DNA of 7,114 nt from the NCBI GenBank assembly GCA_017416665.1, contig JAFQBO010000195.1, forward strand, positions 1 through 7,114, written 5' to 3'. The stretch's first letter is position 1. Each line of letters starts with the position of its first letter. Origin of the DNA: Oscillospiraceae bacterium (lineage in GTDB: Bacteria; Bacillota; Clostridia; Oscillospirales; Ruminococcaceae). Both the position numbers and the translations under genes were made by a program. Positions 1 through 5,590 of the stretch are shown one piece after another. The notes beneath the pieces were generated by a model that was given only the letters and a program-made list of their open reading frames with translations, searched no databases and had not been told where the DNA came from.

Positions 1-27
1 GAAAAACAGCCCACTGGGCTGTTTTTC
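1..27. terminator. Bidirectional intrinsic terminator
   Basis: Bases 1-13 and 15-27 are perfect reverse complements around a single central base, so the real hairpin has a stem of about 11-12 bp with a small loop. The GC-rich core (CAGCCCA/TGGGCTG) is flanked by A5 on the left and T5 on the right, so it ends in a U-run on either strand. This is the typical form of a terminator shared by two converging genes. It may end the leftward noc transcript, about 330 bp after the noc stop, or a gene beyond the left edge. Both directions are inferred. Confidence 0.75.
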
Positions 28-41
28 AATTCGCCCCTCGT

Positions 42-128
42 AAATACGCCTCCGATGGGGTATTTCGCCGTCTGCGGACGGCGACCAAAGGCTCTGCCTT
101 TGGATTCCGCAAGCCTTTAAAAAGGCTT
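42..128. repeat. Four-hairpin intergenic repeat element
   Basis: Four hairpins follow each other almost without gaps. AAATAC (42-47) pairs with GTATTT (60-65), with CC/GG inside after one mismatch. CGCCGTC (66-72) pairs with GACGGCG (77-83). CCAAAGGC (85-92) pairs with GCCTTTGG (96-103) around TCT. AAGCCTTT (111-118) pairs with AAAGGCTT (121-128) around AA. None carries a U-run in the right place, so these are not ordinary terminators. Such modular hairpin strings recur between genes in Ruminococcus-like genomes as I recall them, which would make this a dispersed non-coding repeat; copy number cannot be seen from one window. Confidence 0.55.
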
Positions 129-216
129 GACCGAAACATTTAGTTCTTATTATTATGCCATCGTGCAGTATACTATAAATTATAATTTTGCTATGCCCGA
201 AATTAAAAGTTTTTTG

Positions 217-238
217 GTTCTTTTTTTCAAAAAAGAAC
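217..238. repeat. A/T-rich perfect inverted repeat
   Basis: GTTCTTTTTT (217-226) is the exact reverse complement of AAAAAAGAAC (229-238), with a 2-base loop. On the plus strand it is followed within a few bases by T5 (243-247), so it could act as a weak plus-strand terminator. On the minus strand, the direction of noc, no U-run follows. The role is uncertain. Confidence 0.45.
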
Positions 239-258
239 AGACTTTTTCGACAAACTGA

Positions 259-283
259 CGCTCAGTCTGAAAAAGACTGAGCG
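259..283 (+). terminator. Hairpin, possible plus-strand terminator
   Basis: CGCTCAGTCT (259-268) pairs perfectly with AGACTGAGCG (274-283) around the loop GAAAA, and the plus strand continues TTTTAAATTT. That arrangement suits termination of rightward transcription from outside the window. Read leftward, in the direction of noc, the same stem lacks a U-run. Part of it can pair instead with 238-248, giving an alternative fold. Confidence 0.4.
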
Positions 284-331
284 TTTTAAATTTAAAAACA
301 TAGACTAAAAAAATTTTTTCACATATATTAA

Positions 332-347
332 TGTTCCACGTGGAACA
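332..347. promoter_or_regulatory. parS centromere site, copy 1
   Basis: TGTTCCACGTGGAACA is a perfect 16-bp palindrome. It matches the ParB-binding parS consensus (TGTTTCACGTGAAACA type) except for the symmetric C/G at positions 5 and 12, where known sites vary. The central CACGTG is the parS form, not the CCCGGG of Noc-binding sites. It sits 7 bp past the noc stop codon. ParB loads here to nucleate the origin partition complex and recruit SMC. An identical copy lies at 3925-3940. Confidence 0.93.
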
Positions 348-354
348 AAAAGAC

Positions 355-1194
355 TTAAAAAAGCTTTTTATTATCCATAATTGGTATCTTGACAATATAT
401 TCGATATAATCATCATTCTGTACCTTTTTTGAATCAGCAGGTATTCCTGCTGCCTTCATCGTTTCCACTGCTTTATTGATCGTATTTACAAAAATCTTTA
501 CATTCTGAAAAACCTTACTGCGTTTTTTATAGCTGAGCTTTTCCTTACTTTTGCCTATATATTCATCTATTGTCTGTTCCGTACGTTCCACATTGAGGTT
601 ATACTTTATCACCTTTGCAATTACTTCAAGTCGTTCTTCCTTGCTTCCGAGTCTGAGTAATGCCCTTGCATGACGTTCTGTAAGATTGAATTTCGTAATA
701 AGTTCCTTTTCTTCATCAGAAAGCTTTAAGATTCTGAGCTTATTTGCAATAGTTGACTGAGCCTTACCAAGCTTTACAGCCGCATCCTCCTGTGTCATGC
801 CGTAATATGTAATCAGCTTTTCAATGGCATTTGCCTCGTCGAAAAATGACAGATCCTGACGCTGAATATTTTCAACCAGAGCAAGAATAGCACTTGTTCT
901 CTCAGAAATATTAAGAACAATACACGGTACTACTCTGAGCTGCACAAGTTTTGCCGCACGAAGACGTCTTTCACCGGCAATAAGCTCGTAGCCGTTTTCA
1001 ATTTTTCTCACGGACAGTGGCTGTAAAATGCCATTCTGACAAATGCTTTCAGCAAGTGATGTTATATCAGCATAATCGAATTCAGTGCGAGGCTGATGCG
1101 GATTTGGTACGATTTCTGAAACAGGAATCTGTATTATTCTATTTTCCTCCTTTTCCCTTTCCTTTTCTTTTGTAAAACTCAAAAATGCAGGCAT
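355..1194 (-). CDS. noc: Nucleoid occlusion protein Noc (ParB family)
   Basis: This ParB-family CTP-dependent DNA clamp of 279 residues is placed as Noc, which blocks Z-ring assembly over the chromosome. In order it has a short hydrophobic-then-charged N-terminus, the CTP-binding ParB core with GERR (74-77) and ENIQR (108-112), a helix-turn-helix at about 133-158, and a C-terminal dimerisation segment whose ending, EYIVKIPI, resembles the Noc end. The four residues that set Noc rather than ParB specificity are all present: Q146, K152, K157 and R174. They align without gaps with B. subtilis Q158, K164, K169 and R186 as I recall them. The start is supported by AAAGGAAG 8 bases upstream. The position after rsmG is the classic noc position. 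A terminator separates it from rsmG, so it may have its own promoter. Annotation pipelines may label it ParB. Confidence 0.9.
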   Translation of the reverse strand: MPAFLSFTKEKEREKEENRIIQIPVSEIVPNPHQPRTEFDYADITSLAESICQNGILQPLSVRKIENGYELIAGERRLRAAKLVQLRVVPCIVLNISERTSAILALVENIQRQDLSFFDEANAIEKLITYYGMTQEDAAVKLGKAQSTIANKLRILKLSDEEKELITKFNLTERHARALLRLGSKEERLEVIAKVIKYNLNVERTEQTIDEYIGKSKEKLSYKKRSKVFQNVKIFVNTINKAVETMKAAGIPADSKKVQNDDYIEYIVKIPIMDNKKLF

Positions 1195-1241
1195 ATTTAT
1201 TACTTCCTTTCTTTTTTGTTATAATCCTATTTTAACTCCAT

Positions 1242-1258
1242 ACGGAAATAATTTCCAT
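1242..1258. promoter_or_regulatory. Dyad upstream of noc, possible operator
   Basis: GGAAAT-A-ATTTCC (1244-1256) is a perfect dyad that extends outwards by a further pair after one mismatch. It lies about 50 bp upstream of the noc start, in the stretch where a noc promoter would be expected. Weak minus-strand -10 candidates (TAAAAT, TATAAC) lie just downstream but no convincing -35 partner is visible. The half-sites resemble the flanks of a Noc-binding site in inverted order. This may be chance in AT-rich DNA. Confidence 0.25.
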
Positions 1259-1263
1259 ACAAA

Positions 1264-1296
1264 AATTCCTCCTTTATTTTATTAAAAGGAGGAATT
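1264..1296 (-). terminator. Intrinsic terminator after rsmG
   Basis: AATTCCTCCTTT (1264-1275) pairs over 12 bp with AAAGGAGGAATT (1285-1296) across a 9-base loop. Read on the minus strand the stem runs directly into TTTTTG. It begins about 20 bases after the rsmG stop. It would end, or attenuate, the mnmE-mnmG-rsmG transcript before noc. The stem also contains an AGGAGG sequence, but no start codon follows at a useful distance. Confidence 0.7.
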
Positions 1297-1316
1297 CTCT
1301 GCATTTTATTTGATTT

Positions 1317-2018
1317 TTAAAGTGGTTTGTTCTTTATCTGACCGCTATTTCTGGGATATTTTATTGGAGTCTGCGATTTTTTTTCAACAACAAAAATTTT
1401 ACGTCCATCAGTACCACCGAGTTTATAATTTATTTCTGTCACTTCACCGCCACCCATAACAGAAACAGCTTTTTCAAATGTTGAAAGTTCTTCGCTTACG
1501 CCCTTCATTGCAACAAATTTACCGCCTTTTTTTACAAATCCCATACAATACTCACATAAAACAGGCATTGCCGCTACTGCTCTTGCCGTCGCAAAATCAA
1601 ATTTTTCACGAAGAAGTTCATTTTTTGCACCGTCTTCAGCTCTGTAATGAAAGGTTTCAACACTTATACCAAGCATTGTTGAAAGTTTCTCAAGAAAGAC
1701 AATTCGTTTGTTTAAACTGTCAAGAAGTGTGAGTTTTATGTCGTTTCTGTACAGCTTCAATGGCACTGACGGAAAACCTGCACCCGTACCAACATCGATC
1801 ATTGTTGAATTCTCCGGAATATCAACATATTTTGCAAACAGAATACTATCTATAAAATGTTTTAACCAAATTTCTTCAGGCTCTGTAATAGCTGTAAGAT
1901 TTACGTTTTTATTATATTCTACAAGAAAATTCGCATAAATTTCAAGCTTTTCATGGAGAGTTTTCGAGTATTCAAGACCGTTTTCAATAAACATTGCTTC
2001 TGCACGCTGAAAATCCAT
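1317..2018 (-). CDS. rsmG: 16S rRNA (guanine(527)-N7)-methyltransferase RsmG
   Basis: RsmG (GidB) uses S-adenosylmethionine to methylate N7 of G527 (E. coli numbering) in the 530 loop of 16S rRNA; loss of this mark gives low-level streptomycin resistance in many bacteria. The 233-residue length is normal for the family. Visible signatures are NLTAI (40-44), the SAM-binding loop DVGTGAGFPSVPLK (75-88), LLDSLNKR (98-105) with the acidic residue that usually contacts the ribose, RAED (126-129), ARAVA (145-149), and the C-terminal TP.KYPR segment (217-223). The start codon shares its first A with the mnmG stop (TAATG), and a strong site lies inside the mnmG end, indicating translational coupling. 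A terminator follows the gene. Confidence 0.97.
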   Translation of the reverse strand: MDFQRAEAMFIENGLEYSKTLHEKLEIYANFLVEYNKNVNLTAITEPEEIWLKHFIDSILFAKYVDIPENSTMIDVGTGAGFPSVPLKLYRNDIKLTLLDSLNKRIVFLEKLSTMLGISVETFHYRAEDGAKNELLREKFDFATARAVAAMPVLCEYCMGFVKKGGKFVAMKGVSEELSTFEKAVSVMGGGEVTEINYKLGGTDGRKIFVVEKKSQTPIKYPRNSGQIKNKPL

Positions 2019-3898
2019 TATTTTGCCCTCCTTTGCTGTTCAAGCCATACAAGCAGTACAGACACATCAGCAGGCGAAACGCCCGATATACGTGATGCCT
2101 GCCCTATATTCTGTGGTTTCTGTCTGTTAAGTTTTTCCACTGCCTCAAGCCTTAATCCATACACTGTTTTATAATCAAGATCTTCGGGAAGTTTCTTTGA
2201 TTCCATTTTACGCATTGCTTCAATTTGTTCAAGCTGTTTTGGAATATAACCTTCATACTTGATCTGCACTTCAACCTGTTCCCTTACTTCAGAGTCAAGC
2301 AACGGACGACTGTCGTCAAATCTGTCAAGCATGTCATAACCAAGCTGTGGACGACGTATAAGATCGGCAAGCTTACAGCCTGTTGAAAGCGGTGATGTTC
2401 CCATTTCCACGAGAAATTCATTTATTTCCTCAGACGGAGCTATATTAAGCTTTTTCACACGCTTTATCTCTTTTTCAACCTGTTCAACCTTAATTTTTAA
2501 TTTTTCGTATCTTTCTTCTGAAATAAGACCGATTTCATAACCAATCGGAGTAAGACGCTGATCCGCATTATCCTGTCTCAATATAAGACGATATTCACTT
2601 CTCGAAGTCATCATTCTGTATGGATCAGCACAGCCTTTTGTAACAAGATCATCAATAAGCGTACCGATATAAGAACTTGCTCTGTCTAAAATCAGCTCAT
2701 CTTTTCCCTGTATTTTTTTTGCAGCATTAATTCCTGCAACAAGTCCCTGTGCTGCTGCTTCTTCATATCCTGAACTGCCATTAAACTGACCTGCACCGTA
2801 TAATCCCGAAATCTGACGAAATTCAAGAGTTGGTTTCATCTGTACAGGATCACAGCAATCGTACTCGATCGCATATGCAGGACGCATTATTTCAACATTT
2901 TCAAGACCTTTTATTGTACGCAGAAAATCACGCTGAACGTCTTCAGGAAGCGATGATGACATCCCCTGCAAGTAGTATTCATCTGTATCAAGACCCATTG
3001 GTTCAATAAAAAGCTGATGTCTTTCCTTATCCGCAAAACGTACAATTTTATCCTCGATCGATGGGCAGTATCTCGGACCAACACCCTCGATTCTACCTGA
3101 ATACAGTGGTGATCTGTGAAGATTGTCAAGAATCACCTTGTGTGTTTCAGCATTTGTATAGCTTATATAGCATGAAACCTGATTTTCAAGATTTTCCTTG
3201 TCAGTTTCAAAAGAAAACGGAACGATTTCTTCATCGCCATCCTGTCTTTGAATTGCATCAAAGTCAATACTTCTTTTATGTACACGACATGGTGTTCCTG
3301 TTTTAAAACGACGTATTTCAATGCCGTTATCTATAAGACTTTGCGACAATAAAGTCGAAGGCAAAGCACTGTCAGGACCACTTTCAAACGACTGTTCACC
3401 AATATGAATTTTACCTTTAAGATAAGTTCCTGTCGCAACAATTACTGCCTTAACCTTATATTCTGCACCAAGCTTTGTTCTTACACCGGTAATTTTATTA
3501 TTTTCAGTAATGATTTCACTTACTTCTGCCTGCTTTATTTCAAGATTTTCCTGCTTTTCACAGGCTTTTTTCATATATTCATGGTATCTTGTTCGGTCTG
3601 CCTGCACTCTTAAACTATGTACGGCAGGACCTTTTCCTCTGTTAAGCATACGGCTTTGTATAAAGCATTTGTCAGCTGCCTTACCCATTTCACCACCGAG
3701 AGCATCAATTTCCCTTACAAGATGACCTTTTGCCGTACCACCGATCGACGGATTACATGGCAGATTTGCTATCTGATCAAGAGAAATTGTAAAAAGCACT
3801 GTTTTACACCCAAGACGTGCGGCGCTGAGAGCCGCTTCTACTCCGGCATGCCCACCGCCAACAACAGCTACATCAAATTCACCCATTGAGTAATTCAT
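2018..3898 (-). CDS. mnmG: tRNA U34 carboxymethylaminomethyl synthase subunit MnmG
   Basis: MnmG (GidA) is the FAD-binding subunit that, with MnmE, installs a carboxymethylaminomethyl or aminomethyl group at C5 of the wobble uridine in tRNAs reading NNA/NNG codons, using methylene-tetrahydrofolate, NADH, and glycine or ammonium. The length of 626 residues is close to the E. coli protein. Visible features are the Rossmann FAD loop GGGHAG (14-19), CNPSIGG (48-54), [11 protein letters not shown] (83-93), the second FAD-domain region around [14 protein letters not shown] (372-385), and a helical C-terminal MnmE/tRNA-binding domain. The two functional cysteines are present as C48 and C278 (E. coli C47 and C277). 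AAGGAG 6 bases upstream selects the first of two nearby ATGs (M1, not M5). A parS site lies between this gene and mnmE. Confidence 0.97.
   Translation of the reverse strand: MNYSMGEFDVAVVGGGHAGVEAALSAARLGCKTVLFTISLDQIANLPCNPSIGGTAKGHLVREIDALGGEMGKAADKCFIQSRMLNRGKGPAVHSLRVQADRTRYHEYMKKACEKQENLEIKQAEVSEIITENNKITGVRTKLGAEYKVKAVIVATGTYLKGKIHIGEQSFESGPDSALPSTLLSQSLIDNGIEIRRFKTGTPCRVHKRSIDFDAIQRQDGDEEIVPFSFETDKENLENQVSCYISYTNAETHKVILDNLHRSPLYSGRIEGVGPRYCPSIEDKIVRFADKERHQLFIEPMGLDTDEYYLQGMSSSLPEDVQRDFLRTIKGLENVEIMRPAYAIEYDCCDPVQMKPTLEFRQISGLYGAGQFNGSSGYEEAAAQGLVAGINAAKKIQGKDELILDRASSYIGTLIDDLVTKGCADPYRMMTSRSEYRLILRQDNADQRLTPIGYEIGLISEERYEKLKIKVEQVEKEIKRVKKLNIAPSEEINEFLVEMGTSPLSTGCKLADLIRRPQLGYDMLDRFDDSRPLLDSEVREQVEVQIKYEGYIPKQLEQIEAMRKMESKKLPEDLDYKTVYGLRLEAVEKLNRQKPQNIGQASRISGVSPADVSVLLVWLEQQRRAK
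2026..2034 (-). promoter_or_regulatory. rsmG ribosome binding site inside mnmG
   Basis: AAAGGAGGG on the minus strand lies 7 bases before the rsmG ATG, within the last codons of mnmG. With the TAATG stop-start overlap it fixes the rsmG start and points to coupled translation. Confidence 0.85.
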
Positions 3899-3924
3899 AA
3901 AATTCTCCTTAATTTAAATAATAA

Positions 3925-3940
3925 TGTTCCACGTGGAACA
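3925..3940. promoter_or_regulatory. parS centromere site, copy 2
   Basis: TGTTCCACGTGGAACA is identical to the copy at 332-347, and the TAA just before it is also shared, giving 19 identical bases. It occupies most of the 49-bp gap between the mnmE stop and the mnmG start, so it is transcribed in the leader of mnmG and could form a short RNA hairpin there. A perfect 16-bp palindrome with a CACGTG core repeated in the same locus is very unlikely by chance and marks an origin-proximal region. Confidence 0.93.
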
Positions 3941-3947
3941 CGATATT

Positions 3948-5312
3948 TTATTTTCCGACACAAAAACGTGAAAATACGTCATTAACAATAGTTTCAGAGG
4001 CTTTTTCTCCTGTAAGTTCCATAAGACTTTCGACAGCACTGTCAAGACAAACAGTTACAGCATCAAGCATCATGCCACAATTCAGAGCGTCATATGCTTC
4101 ATTGACATTATCAAGGGCCTTTTCAAGACAGCATTTCTGACGTTCGTTTGCAATAATTCCCTCGTCTGCATCGGATCTGTTATTAATAAACATTTCATTT
4201 AAAACAGAAACAAGCTTATCTGTTCCCTCTTCATTTTTTGCTGAAATTTCAACTACATATCTGAATTTGTCACTTATAAACTGTCTGTCAATCTTATTTT
4301 CACCATCAATCTTATTGATTATGGCAATAGAATTTTTATTAAATATTTTATCAATTAATTCCGTCTCTTTTTCGTCAAGTTCAGATGTGCAGTCAAATAC
4401 CGCAAGAATAAGATCAGCCTGTTCGATTCTCTGATACGCAATATCAACGCCCATACTTTCAATAACATCATCTGTAGTTCGTATTCCTGCCGTATCAGAA
4501 AGCCTGAGCGTAAGATCGCCCAGAACAACGCTTTCTTCAATAACATCTCTTGTAGTACCTGCTATATCAGTTACTATACTTCTCTGATAACCGCTAAGAC
4601 AATTCATCAAAGTTGATTTCCCTACATTCGGTTTACCGCAAATTACTGTATTGATTCCCTCACGGACAATTCTGCCGTGATCGTATGTTGCAATTGTTTT
4701 AGTTAAATCATTAACCACTCTATCTATCTGATCAGATAAAGTAAGCGGATCAACCTCCGGAACATCTTCTTCCGGAAAATCTGCCCATGCTGCGAGATTG
4801 CCCAGTATTTCAACCAGCTGATTTTTAATACCGGTGATGCGTCTGTAAACAGCTCCGTCCTTGAGAGCGTTCGCATACTTTAGCTGACTCTCACCGCTTG
4901 ATGAAATAACATCCATAACGCCTTCAGCCTGCGTAAGAGAGAGCTTACCATTCAGGAAAGCACGTTTTGTAAACTCCCCTGCCATAGCTGGTTCCGCACC
5001 ATTTTTCAGCACAATACGAAGGATTTTCTTTGTAATATACCTGCCTCCATGACAGGATATTTCAACCACATCTTCTCCTGTATATGATTTCGGTGCTCTG
5101 AAAACAGTCAATACAACGTCATCTACATGCTTGTTTTCGCTGTCATTAATGAAGCCGTAACTGCATGTATATCCCTGCATCTGAGACGGTTTTACATTAT
5201 TTACAGCCTCAAAAACAGCATCTGCTATTTCGAGTGATTTGTCCCCTGAAATTCTGATTACGGATATTCCGCCAACCGCATCCGGTGTTGCAACAGCTGC
5301 AATAGTTGCCAT
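3948..5312 (-). CDS. mnmE: tRNA modification GTPase MnmE
   Basis: MnmE (TrmE) is the dimeric, potassium-activated GTPase partner of MnmG in wobble-uridine modification. The 454 residues match the usual length. An N-terminal folate-binding domain (about 1-120) is followed by a helical domain that is interrupted by the G domain (about 216-380). GTPase motifs are G1 GKPNVGKST (226-234), G2 TDIAGTTRD (248-256), G3 DTAG (273-276), G4 NKID (333-336) and G5 SAK (357-359). The protein ends in the diagnostic FCVGK, with the conserved cysteine at 451. An in-frame extension to 5381 exists, but only the ATG at 5312 starts the family's N-terminus (MATIAAVATP) and has GGAGGT just upstream. A promoter and a structured leader precede it. 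The 49-bp gap to mnmG makes an operon likely. Confidence 0.97.
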   Translation of the reverse strand: MATIAAVATPDAVGGISVIRISGDKSLEIADAVFEAVNNVKPSQMQGYTCSYGFINDSENKHVDDVVLTVFRAPKSYTGEDVVEISCHGGRYITKKILRIVLKNGAEPAMAGEFTKRAFLNGKLSLTQAEGVMDVISSSGESQLKYANALKDGAVYRRITGIKNQLVEILGNLAAWADFPEEDVPEVDPLTLSDQIDRVVNDLTKTIATYDHGRIVREGINTVICGKPNVGKSTLMNCLSGYQRSIVTDIAGTTRDVIEESVVLGDLTLRLSDTAGIRTTDDVIESMGVDIAYQRIEQADLILAVFDCTSELDEKETELIDKIFNKNSIAIINKIDGENKIDRQFISDKFRYVVEISAKNEEGTDKLVSVLNEMFINNRSDADEGIIANERQKCCLEKALDNVNEAYDALNCGMMLDAVTVCLDSAVESLMELTGEKASETIVNDVFSRFCVGK

Positions 5313-5316
5313 TTTT

Positions 5317-5322
5317 ACCTCC
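5317..5322 (-). promoter_or_regulatory. mnmE ribosome binding site that decides the start
   Basis: GGAGGT on the minus strand stands 4 bases before the ATG at 5312. The ATG at 5324, four codons upstream in frame, would put this site inside the coding sequence. The ATG at 5381 has no purine-rich site before it. Confidence 0.75.
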
Positions 5323-5334
5323 ATTTTATGAATA

Positions 5335-5340
5335 ATTATA
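5335..5340 (-). promoter_or_regulatory. Possible proximal mnmE promoter (-10 only)
   Basis: A perfect TATAAT on the minus strand ends about 22 bases upstream of the mnmE ATG. The sequence 17 bases further up (ATTAAG, 5358-5363) is a poor -35. An inverted repeat, ATGAATA-AA-TATTCAT (5362-5377), lies just beyond. In AT-rich DNA a lone TATAAT is weak evidence. Confidence 0.25.
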
Positions 5341-5392
5341 CAGTATATTAATACATGCTTAATGAATAAATATTCATGCATTTTTTACACAC

Positions 5393-5453
5393 AAAAAAAG
5401 CGGCTCAGATATTGCCACTTAAATTCCGTCATCTGTTCTGACGATCATAAGCC
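5393..5453 (-). promoter_or_regulatory. Structured mnmE leader with attenuator-like terminator
   Basis: In the minus-strand RNA, GGCUUA (5453-5448) pairs with UGAGCC (5407-5402, one G-U pair), followed after two bases by seven U (5399-5393), the layout of an intrinsic terminator. Inside is a 5-bp hairpin, CGUCA (5443-5439) with UGACG (5431-5427). CAGAU, overlapping its loop (5435-5431), is complementary to downstream AUCUG (5410-5406), so a loop-to-tail pseudoknot is possible. A candidate promoter starts the RNA about 25 bases upstream. I do not recognise a named riboswitch. A 9-codon frame (5448-5419, MIVRTDDGI) with AAGG before it could be a leader peptide or chance. It could instead be a short free-standing RNA. 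Confidence 0.5.
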
Positions 5454-5466
5454 TTATTTTTTAATC

Positions 5467-5485
5467 ATTATACTTTTAGTATAAT
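5467..5485. repeat. Inverted repeat at the mnmE promoter
   Basis: ATTATACT (5467-5474) and AGTATAAT (5478-5485) are exact reverse complements around TTT. The repeat overlaps the -10 region and probable transcription start of the candidate mnmE leader promoter. It could be an operator, a second pair of -10 elements on both strands, or AT-rich coincidence. Confidence 0.4.
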
Positions 5486-5512
5486 TTTAGAAATTTGTTT
5501 CAGAATACTCAA
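5484..5512 (-). promoter_or_regulatory. Candidate sigma-70-type promoter for mnmE-mnmG-rsmG
   Basis: On the minus strand TTGAGT (5512-5507) and TAAAAT (5489-5484) are separated by exactly 17 bases, matching the -35 and -10 consensus in 4 and 5 of 6 positions. It lies just after the jag hairpins, where a new transcription unit would be expected, and would start the structured leader described at 5393-5453. Confidence 0.55.
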
Positions 5513-5529
5513 ATTAAAGTTATGAAAAC

Positions 5530-5553
5530 AGGAGCTGTAAAATGACAGCTCCT
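5530..5553 (-). terminator. Intrinsic terminator after jag
   Basis: AGGAGCTGT (5530-5538) pairs over 9 bp with ACAGCTCCT (5545-5553) around a 6-base loop. Read leftward the stem is followed by GTTTTC, a short U-run. It lies about 40 bases after the jag stop and separates jag from the mnmE unit. Read rightward the stem is followed by TT ATT, which is weaker. Confidence 0.65.
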
Positions 5554-5562
5554 TTATTCCTA

Positions 5563-5590
5563 TACTGATTCCGTCATAGCAGAATCAGTA
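5563..5590 (-). repeat. Hairpin abutting the jag stop codon
   Basis: TACTGATTC (5563-5571) and GAATCAGTA (5582-5590) are perfect reverse complements with a 10-base loop. The stem begins at the base after the jag TAA. It has no U-run of its own and probably acts with the hairpin at 5530-5553 to end or stabilise the jag mRNA. Confidence 0.5.

Larger units (their letters stand above)
1..354. other. Gene-free, hairpin-rich flank downstream of noc
   Basis: No credible coding sequence is visible between the left edge and the noc stop codon. The stretch holds a bidirectional terminator (1-27), four back-to-back hairpins (42-128), an AT-rich unstructured part (about 141-210), two further hairpins (217-238 and 259-283) and a parS palindrome (332-347). 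A 78-codon minus-strand frame overlapping 180-416 is AT-driven, overlaps noc and resembles no protein, so it is not called. Confidence 0.7.

Noticed and set aside
180..416. 78-codon minus-strand frame after noc
   Set aside because: It overlaps the noc end, the parS site and two hairpins, has AT-driven composition and no ribosome site.
587..597. GTTCCACATTG resembling half of a parS
   Set aside because: It lacks the CACGTG centre and the second half-site, and lies inside noc coding sequence.
1478..3889. Plus-strand frames of 69-90 codons opposite rsmG and mnmG, and other short shadow frames
   Set aside because: They are antisense or alternative-frame readings of highly conserved genes, with Cys/Phe/Ser-rich translations and no plausible start signals.
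3964..3975. AACGTGAAAAT resembling a parS right half
   Set aside because: Single half-site within the conserved MnmE C-terminal codons; no palindrome.
5313..5381. In-frame 23-residue extension of MnmE starting at 5381
   Set aside because: The extension is AT-driven and hydrophobic, has no ribosome site before its ATG, overlaps the proximal TATAAT and inverted repeat, and is absent from the family. The ATG at 5312 has GGAGGT and the canonical N-terminus.
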